From NCBI GenBank assembly GCA_028386065.3, contig JAKUCV010004245.1, positions 150,468 through 214,467 on the forward strand: a stretch of DNA of 64,000 bases. Reading direction: 5' to 3'. The position numbers were made by a program, and so were the translations under genes. The notes under the pieces were generated by a model. It did no database searches. It was not told where the DNA came from and worked only from the letters and a program-made list of their open reading frames with translations. Positions 45,459 through 56,459 of this stretch are shown piece after piece; position 1 is the first letter of the stretch; the number at the start of each line of letters is the position of its first letter. Source of the DNA: Turnera subulata. Lineage: Eukaryota; Streptophyta; Magnoliopsida; Malpighiales; Passifloraceae.

Positions 45459-48400
45459 CTACTGTTTCACTGAAGACCAAGAATTTGCCGCAATCCAGTC
45501 AAATGCTATGGGGCTCAAAAGCAAATCGGGAATTCCCAGTGACTTGACCAGTGCAAGTGCATGTGGTCGCAATTCACCGCAAAGTGTTTTCATTTCTTTC
45601 CTCACGACATCCGCATGTTGAGTAGATAAGTATCCGTATCGGAGGAATGATGCATCTTCTTCCATACACACTATTGCATACGTGGATCTCACCAAGCCTA
45701 AGACATCCTGCATTGCACGGAAAATGACAGATTCAGCATTTTGTCTCTCCTAGGTTCTTAAGTTTGTGGTCAGTAATCCGATTAGTATTGTAGAAAACAA
45801 GAGATCCGTACGGAGAGAAACCAAATAGCAGAAGAGAGCTATTTTAAACTGGTTTCAAAGCATTAATCATTAAGCATACTAGCAGAAATATTAGGAGGGA
45901 TGCAGATAGTGTATGTGTACCCTTATTGAACCATCAGACACACTGGCCTCCTTTTCAAGGAAGATTTCTAGCATCAATCTGTCTGAGAAAGCCCGGCCTA
46001 AGTCTTCTGCAAGTTGATAGGACTGGTGCAGTAATTTAATAGCAACAAAATCACAAGAATAACAAACAATTAGAGCCATGATGGGGATTAAGAAAAAAAA
46101 AAAAATTCTAGTACCAGAACAGCATCCGTACCAGGATAAATGCGTATTCTTTACTTTCTCCCTTTGCTTGATATTCTGCCACTTCACTAACAAAACGATT
46201 CAAAAGATCTCTCTCCCTCAAGCGGAATGCATCAAGCTGATACAAACACAAGTTATAAGGTATATAATTTACAGAGAAAACTGTGTTTGAACTGTTAACT
46301 ATGTATCACCTGGAACTGGCTGCTCCTGAGGATAGTACTTGTAAGCTGAGATGGAATGACAGGGCAGGATTCATTCATGTGCTCCAATCCAAAGCCCTTG
46401 AATGGCTTATTCCGCTTTTTAGCTGCTACATATTCTCCAAAGAGCGCCTTGCTGACCTGAGATAGTAAAATTTCTACTGCTTACAAGCAAATTACTGAGC
46501 AAGACATCAAAATTAGTGTTTTACAAACAGTTGACACTGTGGTAATGTCTCAATGTATCATTCCTAAGGTGGCATTTACAAAATTATATAATCAAAATAT
46601 CTACGTGTTCCAGCAGCCAAAGTAAAGGACTTCTTGAATGCAGATAATTCCCAGATAACAGCTACATGCTTCGGTCTCCGAGGGACTATAATAGAGACAC
46701 CAATATTTTTGGAACAGAAGTTCCTATCTAAAAAGCAACGAAAACAAAAAAGGACAAGGCCTATCTTGGAGTGACGTTTCAGCTACATTTATGTATAACC
46801 TAGAGATGTATCTCTGATCCACTGGATAGAAGACTAAAAAGAAACAGCAAGTGCTCACTTCCAGTGGTTCCTCACAGGAAATTATACTCTAAAGATATAG
46901 AAGAAGAAAAAATTGTTGCACCAATTGACAACAGAGGTGTCCCCTTCCCTGTCTCAAAGACAAGGGGATAACTAGTTGTAATCCTAGAGCTTGGTCACAG
47001 GAAAAATAAAGACATCTATTAAGTTGCTCGGAATATGAAGTACTAACAAAATTTGTTATTTGCTCCGGATTCTATGAGAAGGAAAAATGCCAAACGAATG
47101 ATCCACACGTCAAGAAATTTGGTTTTATTCACCAACATCACTTTGCATCGGACACCAGTTTCATCAAAATGTGTCAGGTAGTCCATGTTTTCTGTTAAAT
47201 CCTGAGGTCATCACTGAATAAGTCTCACTGGAGGGAGAGCACATGTATACCTGCTGCATGAGAACATTGTTGTCCCCTTCAAAAGTGCACTGAACATCCA
47301 TTTCACCTTTCAAATGACCAATTCGATTTTCAGTCTTCAAGCCCTGTCCGCCACAAGCTTCACGACATTCCTAGAAAAACAGCATATGCATGAAGCTTTG
47401 TGGAGGCGTTTATAATACACCTAAATTTCTTTGCATGCCCCTAACCCCTCACCTGGAGTGTTCTCATATTATGCCATGTGAAGATTGCCTTGAATGCACT
47501 TGAAACAACATGAAGAGTTTTGGTCGACTCCGGAGTCCTTTCGACATACAGAACCTTTAAGTAATTTCCAGCAAAGCTCATGGCATATCTGGATGGCAGG
47601 ATATAACGGAGAAAGAAGAAACAGGAGCAAGAAGTAAGAACTACAGCTAATTTATGTTTTAATTACAATGCACTAAACGTTGGTGATCAGTCCATATGCC
47701 ATAAAAATATAACAACGTTCACTATGAACAGAACGGCAATTGATGCATGACCTAAAAGATTCCAGGATATGATGTCACCAATACAATCAGCACCATGTTT
47801 TGCACAAATACAACAGTCAGATGGGAGCACCAGACATGTAGAAAAGATATCAATTAGTATGTCGTTATCACATCATAGAAAGTTGACAATAAGTGTGCAC
47901 CCAAGCAAATATGACATGATACTATCACCATAAAGCCTTATTCTGGAAAAAAGAATTCTAAATAACCAAAGACAGTATCCAGGAAAAAAAAGTCCAGTTC
48001 CACAATCAAAAACAGAGGTCCTTTCAAATAAACAAAAACTTGAGTGGAAAAAATGGACCGGTGGCTTCACCAAGAAAGTAACTTCATCTGCACTTGTGCA
48101 GTGAAAAAAGTCAACTATGAAGGATCACAATTATCAAAGTGGATACTTACGACTTAGCAAGAAGAGGCAAGAGCCGCCGTTGATGAGTCGGGTAATCAAG
48201 CAACAGCATTTCAGGCCCATTAGGTGTAATAGAGAATGCCCGCCTGCTCAGTGCATACCTTATGGCAGTAGCTAAGCCTATCTGTGAAAATTAGGATCAA
48301 AATGTTTTAAGTTTGGTAGTTGAAATCAGGTTTGACCTTATGAGCATCAAGCTGGATAATGTGCTCTACAAACACCAGAACAAACCTAGAGCATATCACC

Positions 48401-49960
48401 TTTGATGAGAGAACTGCATGAGCAGCAATAGTTACACGACCAGAAGTCAAAGGAGCCATAAATGCTCCAAATCTCTGGCAAATGAGAAAGAAGTATTATT
48501 TTCCTGTCCATCAATCAAATCTCCTCAAAAAACATCAGACAACATTGAATCCCATCTTAAAAATAAATTACCTGATCTGGGTCCTTTATGGCACTCAGAT
48601 ATTTACCATCTGGTGAAACGTCAGCAACAGAGTTCAACAAATTTTCTCTGGGGATTCGGACACTGTCAAACCTGGAAACCCATATCTACTATTATCAAGC
48701 AAATCATATCCTGCAACAACAATTTATCACCGAGAAAAAAACTGCGAGAAATACCAGATTCGTCCGTTATCAACACCATTCAAACCAATTTTATGACCGC
48801 AATCAGCTATACGGATATTAGGCATCAGGTTTCCATTGGCATCTCTTATTGGAACTATAAATGCATGGACCCCTTCATTGACCCCATTTATGTGAAGCTG
48901 CGAAAAGACCACCGTGTGGGTGGCATGCTGAATAGGAGGAAACCAAACAATGACACCATGTCAATATACACAGCAAGCCCGGAACCAACATAAAACAGGT
49001 TTATAGAAGAACGTTTACATTAGCGGCACCACCAATCCAATACTTCTGAGCTGATTCACATGGAGTGTTGATGACAAATTCCCCTCTGCTAGCATCATAA
49101 GTGGCAATTGTTTCAATTCCTCGTACCTATAAGAACATCATCCAAATAGGGAAAAAAAAGAAAAAAAAACATACATAGTCAGTAGAAATAAACAGAGATA
49201 GAGAGAGACCAAAGATACAGGGACCACCCTCACTTAAACATACATTACTTCCATGCCCCAACTCGGTCATAGAAAAACAACCCAAGATTTTGTACTCTTC
49301 GGTGTCCTTCAACCACTTGTCATGGTGCCTTTTCGTGCCAAAGAACTGGATAGCCCCGCCCCTGAAAAGAAAAACCCACCAACCAAGCAACCAAAGAAAT
49401 CAACTTTCCTTTCCCATTTCAACAATTCGATTTAAATGAAAAAAGTAATCTTTACACACACACCATAAGAAGAAATGGACCCCAATCTTGATCCCGAGGG
49501 AATGATCATAAGTCCCGAGCACCTCCTGCATCGCCAGCTTCCTCAGCTCCACCTCGGGCCCTGGCTCCGTCAACCACCCGCGGAAGATCCCTCTCTCCTT
49601 CAGCCACGCGATCCGCCGCATCGTCATCTCCCTCTGCTGCTCCATGGGCTGGTTGTAGTCCGGCATCGCGTACACCCTCCCGCCCTTCTCCGCCGGGTTG
49701 AACACCGCCCCCTGCCGGAAGAGGCTGAACAGCCAGTCCCTCTCCGTTATGTTGTGCCAGTCCAGCAGCCGCCTCATCTCCGCCGTGTCGAAAGCCACCT
49801 TCTCCGACAGCTCCGGCGGGGAGAAGCTGAGGCAGGCGTTGGAAGAGAGCGCGGCGGAGGCGGCGGTGGAGGAGGAAGAGGAGGCATCGTGGAGGAGGTG
49901 GTGGGCGAGGATACGGGCTCGCCGGGAAACGGTGTCGCTTGGATTGGATTGGAGTGACAT
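45459..49960 (-). CDS. ACX-F: acyl-CoA oxidase, ACX3-like, PTS2 only
   Basis: Exons: 49464-49960, 49244-49361, 49019-49126, 48755-48927, 48572-48671, 48400-48474, 48151-48281, 47453-47588, 47251-47370, 46310-46456, 46132-46236, 45921-46022 and 45459-45707. Total 2061 nt, 686 aa, open. Residues 14-22, RARILAHHL, are a canonical PTS2. The C-terminus is VKQ, so there is no PTS1. Exon 1 is strikingly GC-rich compared with the other copies. Several residues differ where the other copies agree: HATH for DATH at the start of exon 4, and Ser for Ala at the start of exon 12. Intron 9 is 794 bp, against about 80-200 bp in the paralogues. The PTS2-only arrangement is the one known for Arabidopsis ACX3, so this may be the least derived copy. 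Convergent with SAB-5. Confidence 0.94.
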
Positions 49961-51059
49961 CTTTTTATGGGGGATTTTTTATTCAGATGATGATGAGAAG
50001 TGATAAGAGGAGAAAGAGAAGAGCTTTTTTTTCTTCTTCTTCTTCTTCACTCTACTTTTCGGTAATGGAATTTATGGGGGGGATTTGATTTTAAGCGCGC
50101 AGGGTAGTTACTTGGTTGCAGGGTATTTATTTACTTTGGTTGTTACATTATTAAAAAAAAAAATGAGAAGGTCTCCATTTCTTTTGTTCTTATGGTCAAT
50201 GCCTATCCATACACCGCCTGGAAAATTTTTACTGTAGGGATGGATCCTAAGAACTATGAACTACTGTAGGGAAAAAAAATTTACGAGTTACAAGCGTTTC
50301 TTATATTAATGAAAATACTCTTAAGAATTCTCTCGTTTACTATTAAAAATGATTTATTTTGTATTTATCAAAAGAATTATACTTCTTCAGATCTTAAAAC
50401 TAATAAGACACTTACAAACAATTTACGGTGCAGGTTTCACGTCAACGGCAGCACCGCAAAGGTTCCATACTTTGTAAGGCACGCACGCATTCCTATGTTA
50501 TCTTGATTTTTTTTTTGGCATAACTTTTATCCACAGTAGGGACACATTATACTACAAGTAGTTGGTATTGTGTGTACGCATTGGTTCAAGAAAGATTGTA
50601 TTCTATACATATTTAGGAAGTAGAAAGATTCTGAGTTATTCATTCTGGGTTTGTTGAGGGTGTTTTTGGTTTTTTGAGAGGAGGGGAGGGGAGGGGATTA
50701 AAAAGAAAAAAAAAAACCTTTTTAAGATTTCTATTTAGTTGACACCTCATGGGAATCACCATAAAAGAGCCATCTACTCCCAAAGTCGAGAAACGAAATG
50801 AACAGAGCATTTTTTAACTGTACCAGTAGTACCACTGTCACTGTCAGCTAGCACTAGGGTTCGTAGATGGGGAAACCGTAGTGGCTACTGGCTAGCAACC
50901 ACAATATAAGTCAAATTGAAACTCATTATCTGTTTCTTATTATAATTCATTGAATGTTTCTTTCTTGTTCCATCCATTCCTGTACTTGTTTTTTTTCTCT
51001 TTTGATCGTATTCATTTACTTCTTCTGTGGAGCAAGAGCAAAATAATGATCCACAACAA
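49961..51059. other. ACX-F promoter region and spacer
   Basis: A TTC/GAA microsatellite lies at about 50030-50047 in the probable ACX-F leader. A G-rich tract, GGAGGGGAGGGGAGGGG, lies at about 50680-50696. Otherwise AT-rich with no gene. Confidence 0.55.
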
Positions 51060-51247
51060 CTCGAGCTAAATAATTTCATGATCACACCAAATTCAATAAT
51101 AAACAACCTCATTGTGAAAAGGGTAATGTTTCCCTCTTTATACCAGTATAGTTTGGTCCATTGGGTGACCACCTGTGAAGAAGAAAGAACAAGAGCATCT
51201 TCAGACGACGTGTCGTTCAAATGGGTTAAGTGGGGAAAAAGTTCAAA

Positions 51248-51319
51248 CGCCGTTGCCGGGGATCGAACCCGGGTCACCCGCGTGACAGGCGGGAATACTC
51301 ACCACTATACTACAACGAC
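51248..51319 (-). tRNA. tRNA-Asp (GUC)
   Basis: A 72-nt tRNA on the minus strand starting GTCGTTGTAGTATAGTGG and ending CCCCGGCAACGGCG, with anticodon loop CCTGTCACG (GTC). The acceptor stem pairs fully (with a T2-G71 wobble). The A-box TAGTATAGTGG and B-box GGTTCGATCCC are intact. No intron. Expected to be transcribed by RNA polymerase III, which usually stops in a T run downstream. Not linked to the neighbouring genes. Confidence 0.96.
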
Positions 51320-52122
51320 CTTGTTGATGATGAGTGGTTAATCTTTTTATGCATTTAATTTCATAATTGTAGTAACGTGACCAAAGATTAGAAAGAGATT
51401 CGAGGGCTAGGCAAAGGATTATAGCGAGAGGTTTGATTGCAGCATTTTCTTTAGATTTAGATCTAGGCTTATAATTCATTAGTACTCTTATGTTAAGGGG
51501 TGATGTGTCGGGTTGGGCTCCCCACCTTTATCAACTATGTTAAAAAAAGATTCAGATTTAGATTTTAAATTCTAATAGAAGCCAGTATATAAAAATTATA
51601 TCGTTAACAATGGTTTTACTTCATAAGTAATGTTCTTTTAGTATTTGAAAAAAATTAAGTTTGATTAATCTAAATAATGGATTCGTGCATCACAAGAGAT
51701 GTTTAATCGTGTATGCCAAGATTTCATTATTGATAGTGATACTCTCATTCTCATGATAGAGTTTTATGCATTGACGCAAATACCCGGTATATGCAGCTAA
51801 TTGAAACATTGATACATATCTCCAGTCCAGTATGGTTGGAACTTGAGAATAGAAGCAATCTCACAATTGTGAGCTAAGACCACATGCACGCTTGCCTATG
51901 TGGGCACATAACTCTATGCAGTTTAGGACAGATTTGAACAGCTTTCAATGTGATCCGGATTATCTCTTCTTATGTCTCTCTTTTTTTTCCTTACTAAAAT
52001 CTTTAGACCTCCACCGGTCAAGTTTGGCAAACCACCAGAGCAGCTTTCAATGTCATCCGGATTATCTCTTCTTATGTCTCTCTTTTTTCTCCTTACTAAA
52101 ATCTTTAGATCTCTACCGGTCA

Positions 52123-52299
52123 TGTTTTTTTTTGATAAAAATTTAGGTTGAGGTGAGGCTCTCCAAGTCCAAGGTCAAGATAAACCACCAAGCTCAACGA
52201 GTGCTTACAGTGGTATCTACAAATTATTCATTAAAAGGAGTGATCGGTGGATTCGAACTCGATTGAACCTCAACCAACTAAACCAACCCTCGTTGGCAT
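52123..52299 (-). mobile_element. tRNA-derived SINE in copy L
   Basis: A 177-bp insert flanked by TCTACCGGTCA (52112-52122) and TCTACAGGTCA (52300-52310), a 10/11 target duplication. On the minus strand it starts GCCAACGAGGGTTGGTTTAG (A-box region), has the B-box GAGTTCGAATCC, and ends in an A tract. The matching site in copy R has no insert. Confidence 0.8.
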
Positions 52300-52760
52300 T
52301 CTACAGGTCAACTGAAAGATACGGTAGAGTATCAAAATTTAATTCTTTAGTAGCTAGTAGTTGAATATCCATCACAATCAAATCCCGCAGTGATTCAATA
52401 AATAACCTTCTAGATTCAGCCATTTTTAATGTTTTTCCGTTGTTTGATTGGTATCCGAGACTTTGCTTTCACTAATCCAAATCCGACCCAATTCGCGTAT
52501 TTTATTTGATGAATTAAGCCACTGATAAAAAAATATTTTTTTTTTATACATAAAAGATTCCAACTCAAACCTATTTTAACTTCAATCAAGTCACTTTCTA
52601 TTACTCATACCAAACCTATGTTGGCTATCTGCGTTTGTTCCTCTCTTGCCATTACTACCAAAGTCTTATTGATTGGACAAATGCCAAATCGGAGAAATAT
52701 CATCTGCCACCAAATATCCTATTTACAACATCAACTGGGGCATAAGCTGGATCTATGGCC

Positions 52761-53066
52761 TTCAGTCCCCTATATTCAAGAAGTGAAAGTCCTGCATCAA
52801 CAACCATTAGGGAATGTACAGTTTACACAGACTCGCATATTTGACCCGACTATGCTGATATGGGGTAAGCGGATTAAGGGAAAGCTGGAGCAAAAATCAC
52901 GTGATGTTAAGGGAAAAGAGAAAAAGGAAAAACAATTGCACTATTGCATACCCGCTACTCCAAATAATTTTCCTTCAACTTCCTTAAGCATGTGCCTTTT
53001 GTGCCTCAATTCGAGGGTGGTATTTTTTTAAAGTATGACATTCATTTCGCCAAGGGAAGCAGTTGG
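52761..53066. other. Upstream region of SAB-6
   Basis: No gene. The last 130 bp is closely similar to the SAB-5 promoter (AACTTCCTT, GAGGGTGGTATTTTTTTAAA). Confidence 0.55.
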
Positions 53067-53074
53067 TATAAATA
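53067..53074 (+). promoter_or_regulatory. TATA box of SAB-6
   Basis: TATAAATA, 104 bp before the ATG, in a block conserved with SAB-5. Confidence 0.6.
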
Positions 53075-53170
53075 TCACTTGTGATCCAGCCGTTTAAATC
53101 TTCCAATTTTTCTAAGGCAAATGAACTAAACTTCAAACCAAAAGAGAGAAACATCATCAAAGACAGAGAG

Positions 53171-54541
53171 ATGGCAAGTGTAGAGAGAAAATCCAATGTC
53201 CCCATGTCACATCCTATGACTAGCGGTGACGGCCCACACAGTTATTACAAGAATTCCAATTTTCAGGTATTGAACTCTACAACTTTGTAAGATTATTCAG
53301 CTGTCAAAAGTGATGATATTCCAATGATTGTACATTGGTTAGTACGTTCATAGTCAGAATGTTGATCATTTGCTGCTAAATGTTTGCAGAAAAGGGTGCT
53401 TGAAGCTGCAAAGCAAAAGGTGAAGGAAGCCATTGAAGACAAGCTTGAACTCAACAATCCAGGCTTTCTTGGGAAGTCTGGGACATTCTGTGTAGCAGAT
53501 TTTGGTTGTTCTGTTGGACCAAACACTATCATTGCAGTGCAGAACATAGTAGAAGCTGTACAGCGCAAATATGATGATCAGCAGTCTCATCAGCAGAAAA
53601 ATAGCTCTTCATTGGAGTTTCAGGTGTTCTTCAATGATCATGTCAACAATGATTTCAACACTCTATTCCGGAATCTTGCCGTCCCTGGGAGATTCTTCGC
53701 TGCCGGAGTACCTGGTGGCTTTACAGACCGCTTGTTCCCGGAAGCAAGTCTCCATTTTGCACACTCTTCTTATGCACTGCAACGGCTCTCCAAAGTTCCT
53801 GAAGAGGTTGCGGATGTCAATTCTCCTGCCTACAATAAGGACAGCATCCACTGCACAGGATTTTCAGAAGAGGTAGCACAGGCCTATGCTGCTCAGTTTA
53901 AGAAAGACATGGAGAACTTTTTGAATGCAAGAGGACAGGAACTTGTGGGTGGAGGGTTGATGGCTCTAACAATACCTGCTACCCCAGAAGGATTTGTCAG
54001 CTCACAAACCTATCTTGGTTTGAGCAATGATCTTCTCCTGGATTGTCTCATGGAGATGGTTAAAGAGGTAAGAACAAAGTAGTCCCTTAAATAGTCCAAA
54101 AAACTTTCGTGGTTGATTACTGCAAACATTTCAGTGTAGTTCATATGTTTGATACCTTCAAAAGCTGAAGAAGTTTCTCTGTGTTCTTTGTTGCTAAAAC
54201 AGGGATTAATTACTAAGGACAAGGTGGAGGCTTTCAATCTACCACTGTACTTTCCACCAATTAAGGAGTTGGAAGCAATCCTGCACAACTGTGCATACTT
54301 TAGTGTGGAGAGAATTGACTCCCTTGCAAGGCATCAAAACAAATGGCCGGTTGATCCATCCCTTCCATCTCTACTTAGAGCTTTCGCCGCGGAAGTCTTT
54401 AAACAACATTTCGGGGTAGAGATTGTTGATTCTTTGTTTGAACGTTTCGCCAAGAAACTTGCAGTAAATTACGAGACATATGCTGCCAAAGAAGAACCTC
54501 TTAACACTTTCATCGTACTCAAGCGCAAGATGAATGTGTGA
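53171..54541 (+). CDS. SAB-6: SABATH methyltransferase with altered active site
   Basis: Exons 53171-53266, 53390-54067 and 54203-54541; 370 aa, open, introns in phase 0. SGDGPHSYYKNSNFQ, ADFGCSVGPN and FFNDHVNNDFNTLF are intact, so SAM binding should be preserved. In exon 2, however, the SSYALHWLS block reads SSYALQRLS (codons at about 53779-53784). The Trp that contacts the substrate carboxylate in characterised SABATH enzymes is Arg here, and the adjacent His is Gln. Neighbouring motifs also drift: TDRLFPE where SAB-4 has TNRLFPK, and NLAVPGRFF for NLPIPRGFF. The full-length frame makes loss of function by simple decay less obvious. It could be a young non-functional allele or an enzyme with a changed substrate. 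Flanked by both copies of the tRNA-Asp duplication. Confidence 0.92.
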
Positions 54542-54945
54542 TCTTACAATGTTGAAAAGCATTTAATCTTTTCCTTCTTCAAATTCAAGAAAATGATGTA
54601 CACCTTATATATGTTTGTATTCAAACATTTTGTTGATGTAATACTGTATCCAAGTAGATAAAGTTGTGTGGGTTTTATATACCCTGCCATGATGCCATCT
54701 TCACTTGTTGCAGCGCAGCAGATTACTTCGGTTCAATTGATTGAGGCTCTTTGTTTTCTTTTTAAATGTATTCCTTTTCTGGATAACAGCACCTCTTTGT
54801 CCATGGGAAATAATTTCATGATCACACAAATAATTTCATAAATATGCATTGTCATTTGTTAGCAATTTCTGCAAGTTAATGATCCAGTATAGTTTGGTCC
54901 CTTGGGTGCCCACCTGTGTGTGTGAAAGAACAAGAGCATCTTCAG

Positions 54946-55035
54946 ACGACGTGTCGTTCAAATGGGTTAAGTGGAGGGGAAAAATTTTAAGACGACGTGT
55001 CGTTCAAATGGGTTAAGTGGGGGAAAAAATTTTAA
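54946..55035. repeat. 45-bp tandem duplication abutting tRNA-Asp copy 2
   Basis: AGACGACGTGTCGTTCAAAT and the following 25 bp, ending in GGGTTAAGTGG and an A-rich tail, occur twice in tandem. Copy L has the unit once. It ends exactly at the tRNA 3' end and includes the region where pol III would terminate. Confidence 0.75.
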
Positions 55036-55107
55036 CGCCGTTGCCGGGGATCGAACCCGGGTCACCCGCGTGACAGGCGGGAATACTCACCACTATACTA
55101 CAACTAC
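55036..55107 (-). tRNA. tRNA-Asp (GUC), acceptor-stem variant
   Basis: Identical over 72 nt to the copy at 51248-51319, except that position 3 is A instead of C (GTAGTTGTAG). This replaces the C3-G70 pair with an A3-G70 mismatch in the acceptor stem. Anticodon, A-box and B-box are unchanged, so it may be transcribed, but folding or charging could be impaired. Confidence 0.9.
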
Positions 55108-56126
55108 CTTGTCGATTTGAGTAGTTAATCTAAGTTTTATATAGGCTAATCTCATATTACCAAAGCTTAGAAAGAAATGTTATTGCCAAAAGGGTGTGCA
55201 ATCTAGAGGACTAGGCAATTCATTACAGCAAGAGGTTTGATTGCAGCATTTTCTCAAGATTACCGATGGGTTTGTAATTCATTTGGCGATTTTGTATAAA
55301 AAGTATAAAAAGATGGAGTATTATTCGAATCCCACTCCATCAACTAGTATCAAAGAAAACATTTAAATTAGATTTTGAATTTTGATAGAAGCAAGCATAT
55401 AAAAATTATATTGTTAGCAATAGTCTTACTTCATAAGAAATGTTCCTTTAATATTAAAAAAAAAGCATGAAGTTTGATGAATCCAAATAATGGGGTTCGT
55501 GCATCACATGAGATGTTTAATCGTGTATGTCAAGGTTTCATTATTGAGAGTGATACTCCACGATAGAATTTTACACATTGACGCAAGAATCAGGTATATG
55601 CAGCTAATTGTGACATTGATACATATCTCAAGCAACAAACCACGTCTCCCTTATGGGAAATATAATCGATGGCTTAAATAATTTTTCTTTTTTTTTTTTA
55701 ATGATAGATGGTTTAAATAGATTGAATTTGATAGGCTTATAAGGGGTTAAAGATGTGATGATAAAATTAATTAGTACTATTATTATCCCTTTAATTTGTT
55801 TTTCCTTTTTAATAAACAACGTGTGTATGGTTGGAACTTGAGAATAGAAGCAAGCAACTCACAATGACACGCTTACCTATGTGGGCACATAACTCTATGC
55901 AGTTTTAGGACAGATTTGAACAGCTTTCAATGTCATCCGGATATTGTCTCTTCTTATCTGTCTCTTTTTTTTTTTTTCTTTTCCTTCTTAAAATCTTTAG
56001 TTTCCTAGGTTTGTCCTTCATTAGTTATCATTTACGCCAGCCAACTGAAAGATATGGTGGAGTATTATGTACTATCATCAGTATTTAATTCTTCTCCATG
56101 CGAGCATATTTTTGATCCTTGTAGTT

Positions 56127-56459
56127 TTTTTTTTGTCGCAGAAAAAAAAAAAAAAGACATCAGTGGTGTCATCATCGCCCCGTCGGTCCAGGCTCCGGTC
56201 AGTACCGGTTACATCATGGCATTAGACCCTCCTCATAGGAGAGACCGCCCACCGGGGCACCAGCGGACACCCTCGCCTGCTACGCGCCATAGTGTCGGGG
56301 AGACCCCGGGCTCAACGGCCACCACCCCACAGTGTGGAAGACCATATTCGGCCACATCACACTATAATGGGACTTGACTGGAAGCGCCGGGACTCGAACC
56401 CGAGTCTTAGAAATGGCAGGCTAAAGGCTTACCACTGGGCCACCACCCCCGGTGCATCA
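56127..56459 (-). mobile_element. tRNA-derived SINE in copy R
   Basis: A 333-bp insert flanked by CCTTGTAGTT at 56117-56126 and 56460-56469. On the minus strand the head has the A-box GTGGCCCAGTGGTAAGCC and the B-box GGGTTCGAGTCCCGG, followed by a GC-rich body and a T-rich tail. The matching site in copy L is empty. The apparent open frames at 56054-56377 and 56292-56537 fall in this element and are not genes. Confidence 0.88.

Larger units (their letters stand above)
51060..52760. repeat. Segmental duplication, copy L (with tRNA-Asp)
   Basis: The stretch matches 54820-57110 in the same order: CAGTATAGTTTGGTCC, AGACGACGTGTCGTTCAAAT, the tRNA-Asp gene, ATGAGATGTTTAATCGTGTA-type blocks, CAGTGATTCAATAAATAACC, CTATGTTGG and CATCTGCCA..ACAACATCAACTGG. 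The copies flank SAB-6. Copy L carries its own SINE (52123-52299) that copy R lacks. Confidence 0.8.

Noticed and set aside
51243..51479. 78-aa minus-strand frame
   Set aside because: It includes the tRNA-Asp gene read as protein.
56384..56459. Possible tRNA gene from A-box and B-box
   Set aside because: The boxes belong to a SINE head. There is no proper acceptor stem, and a target-site duplication flanks the whole 333-bp element.
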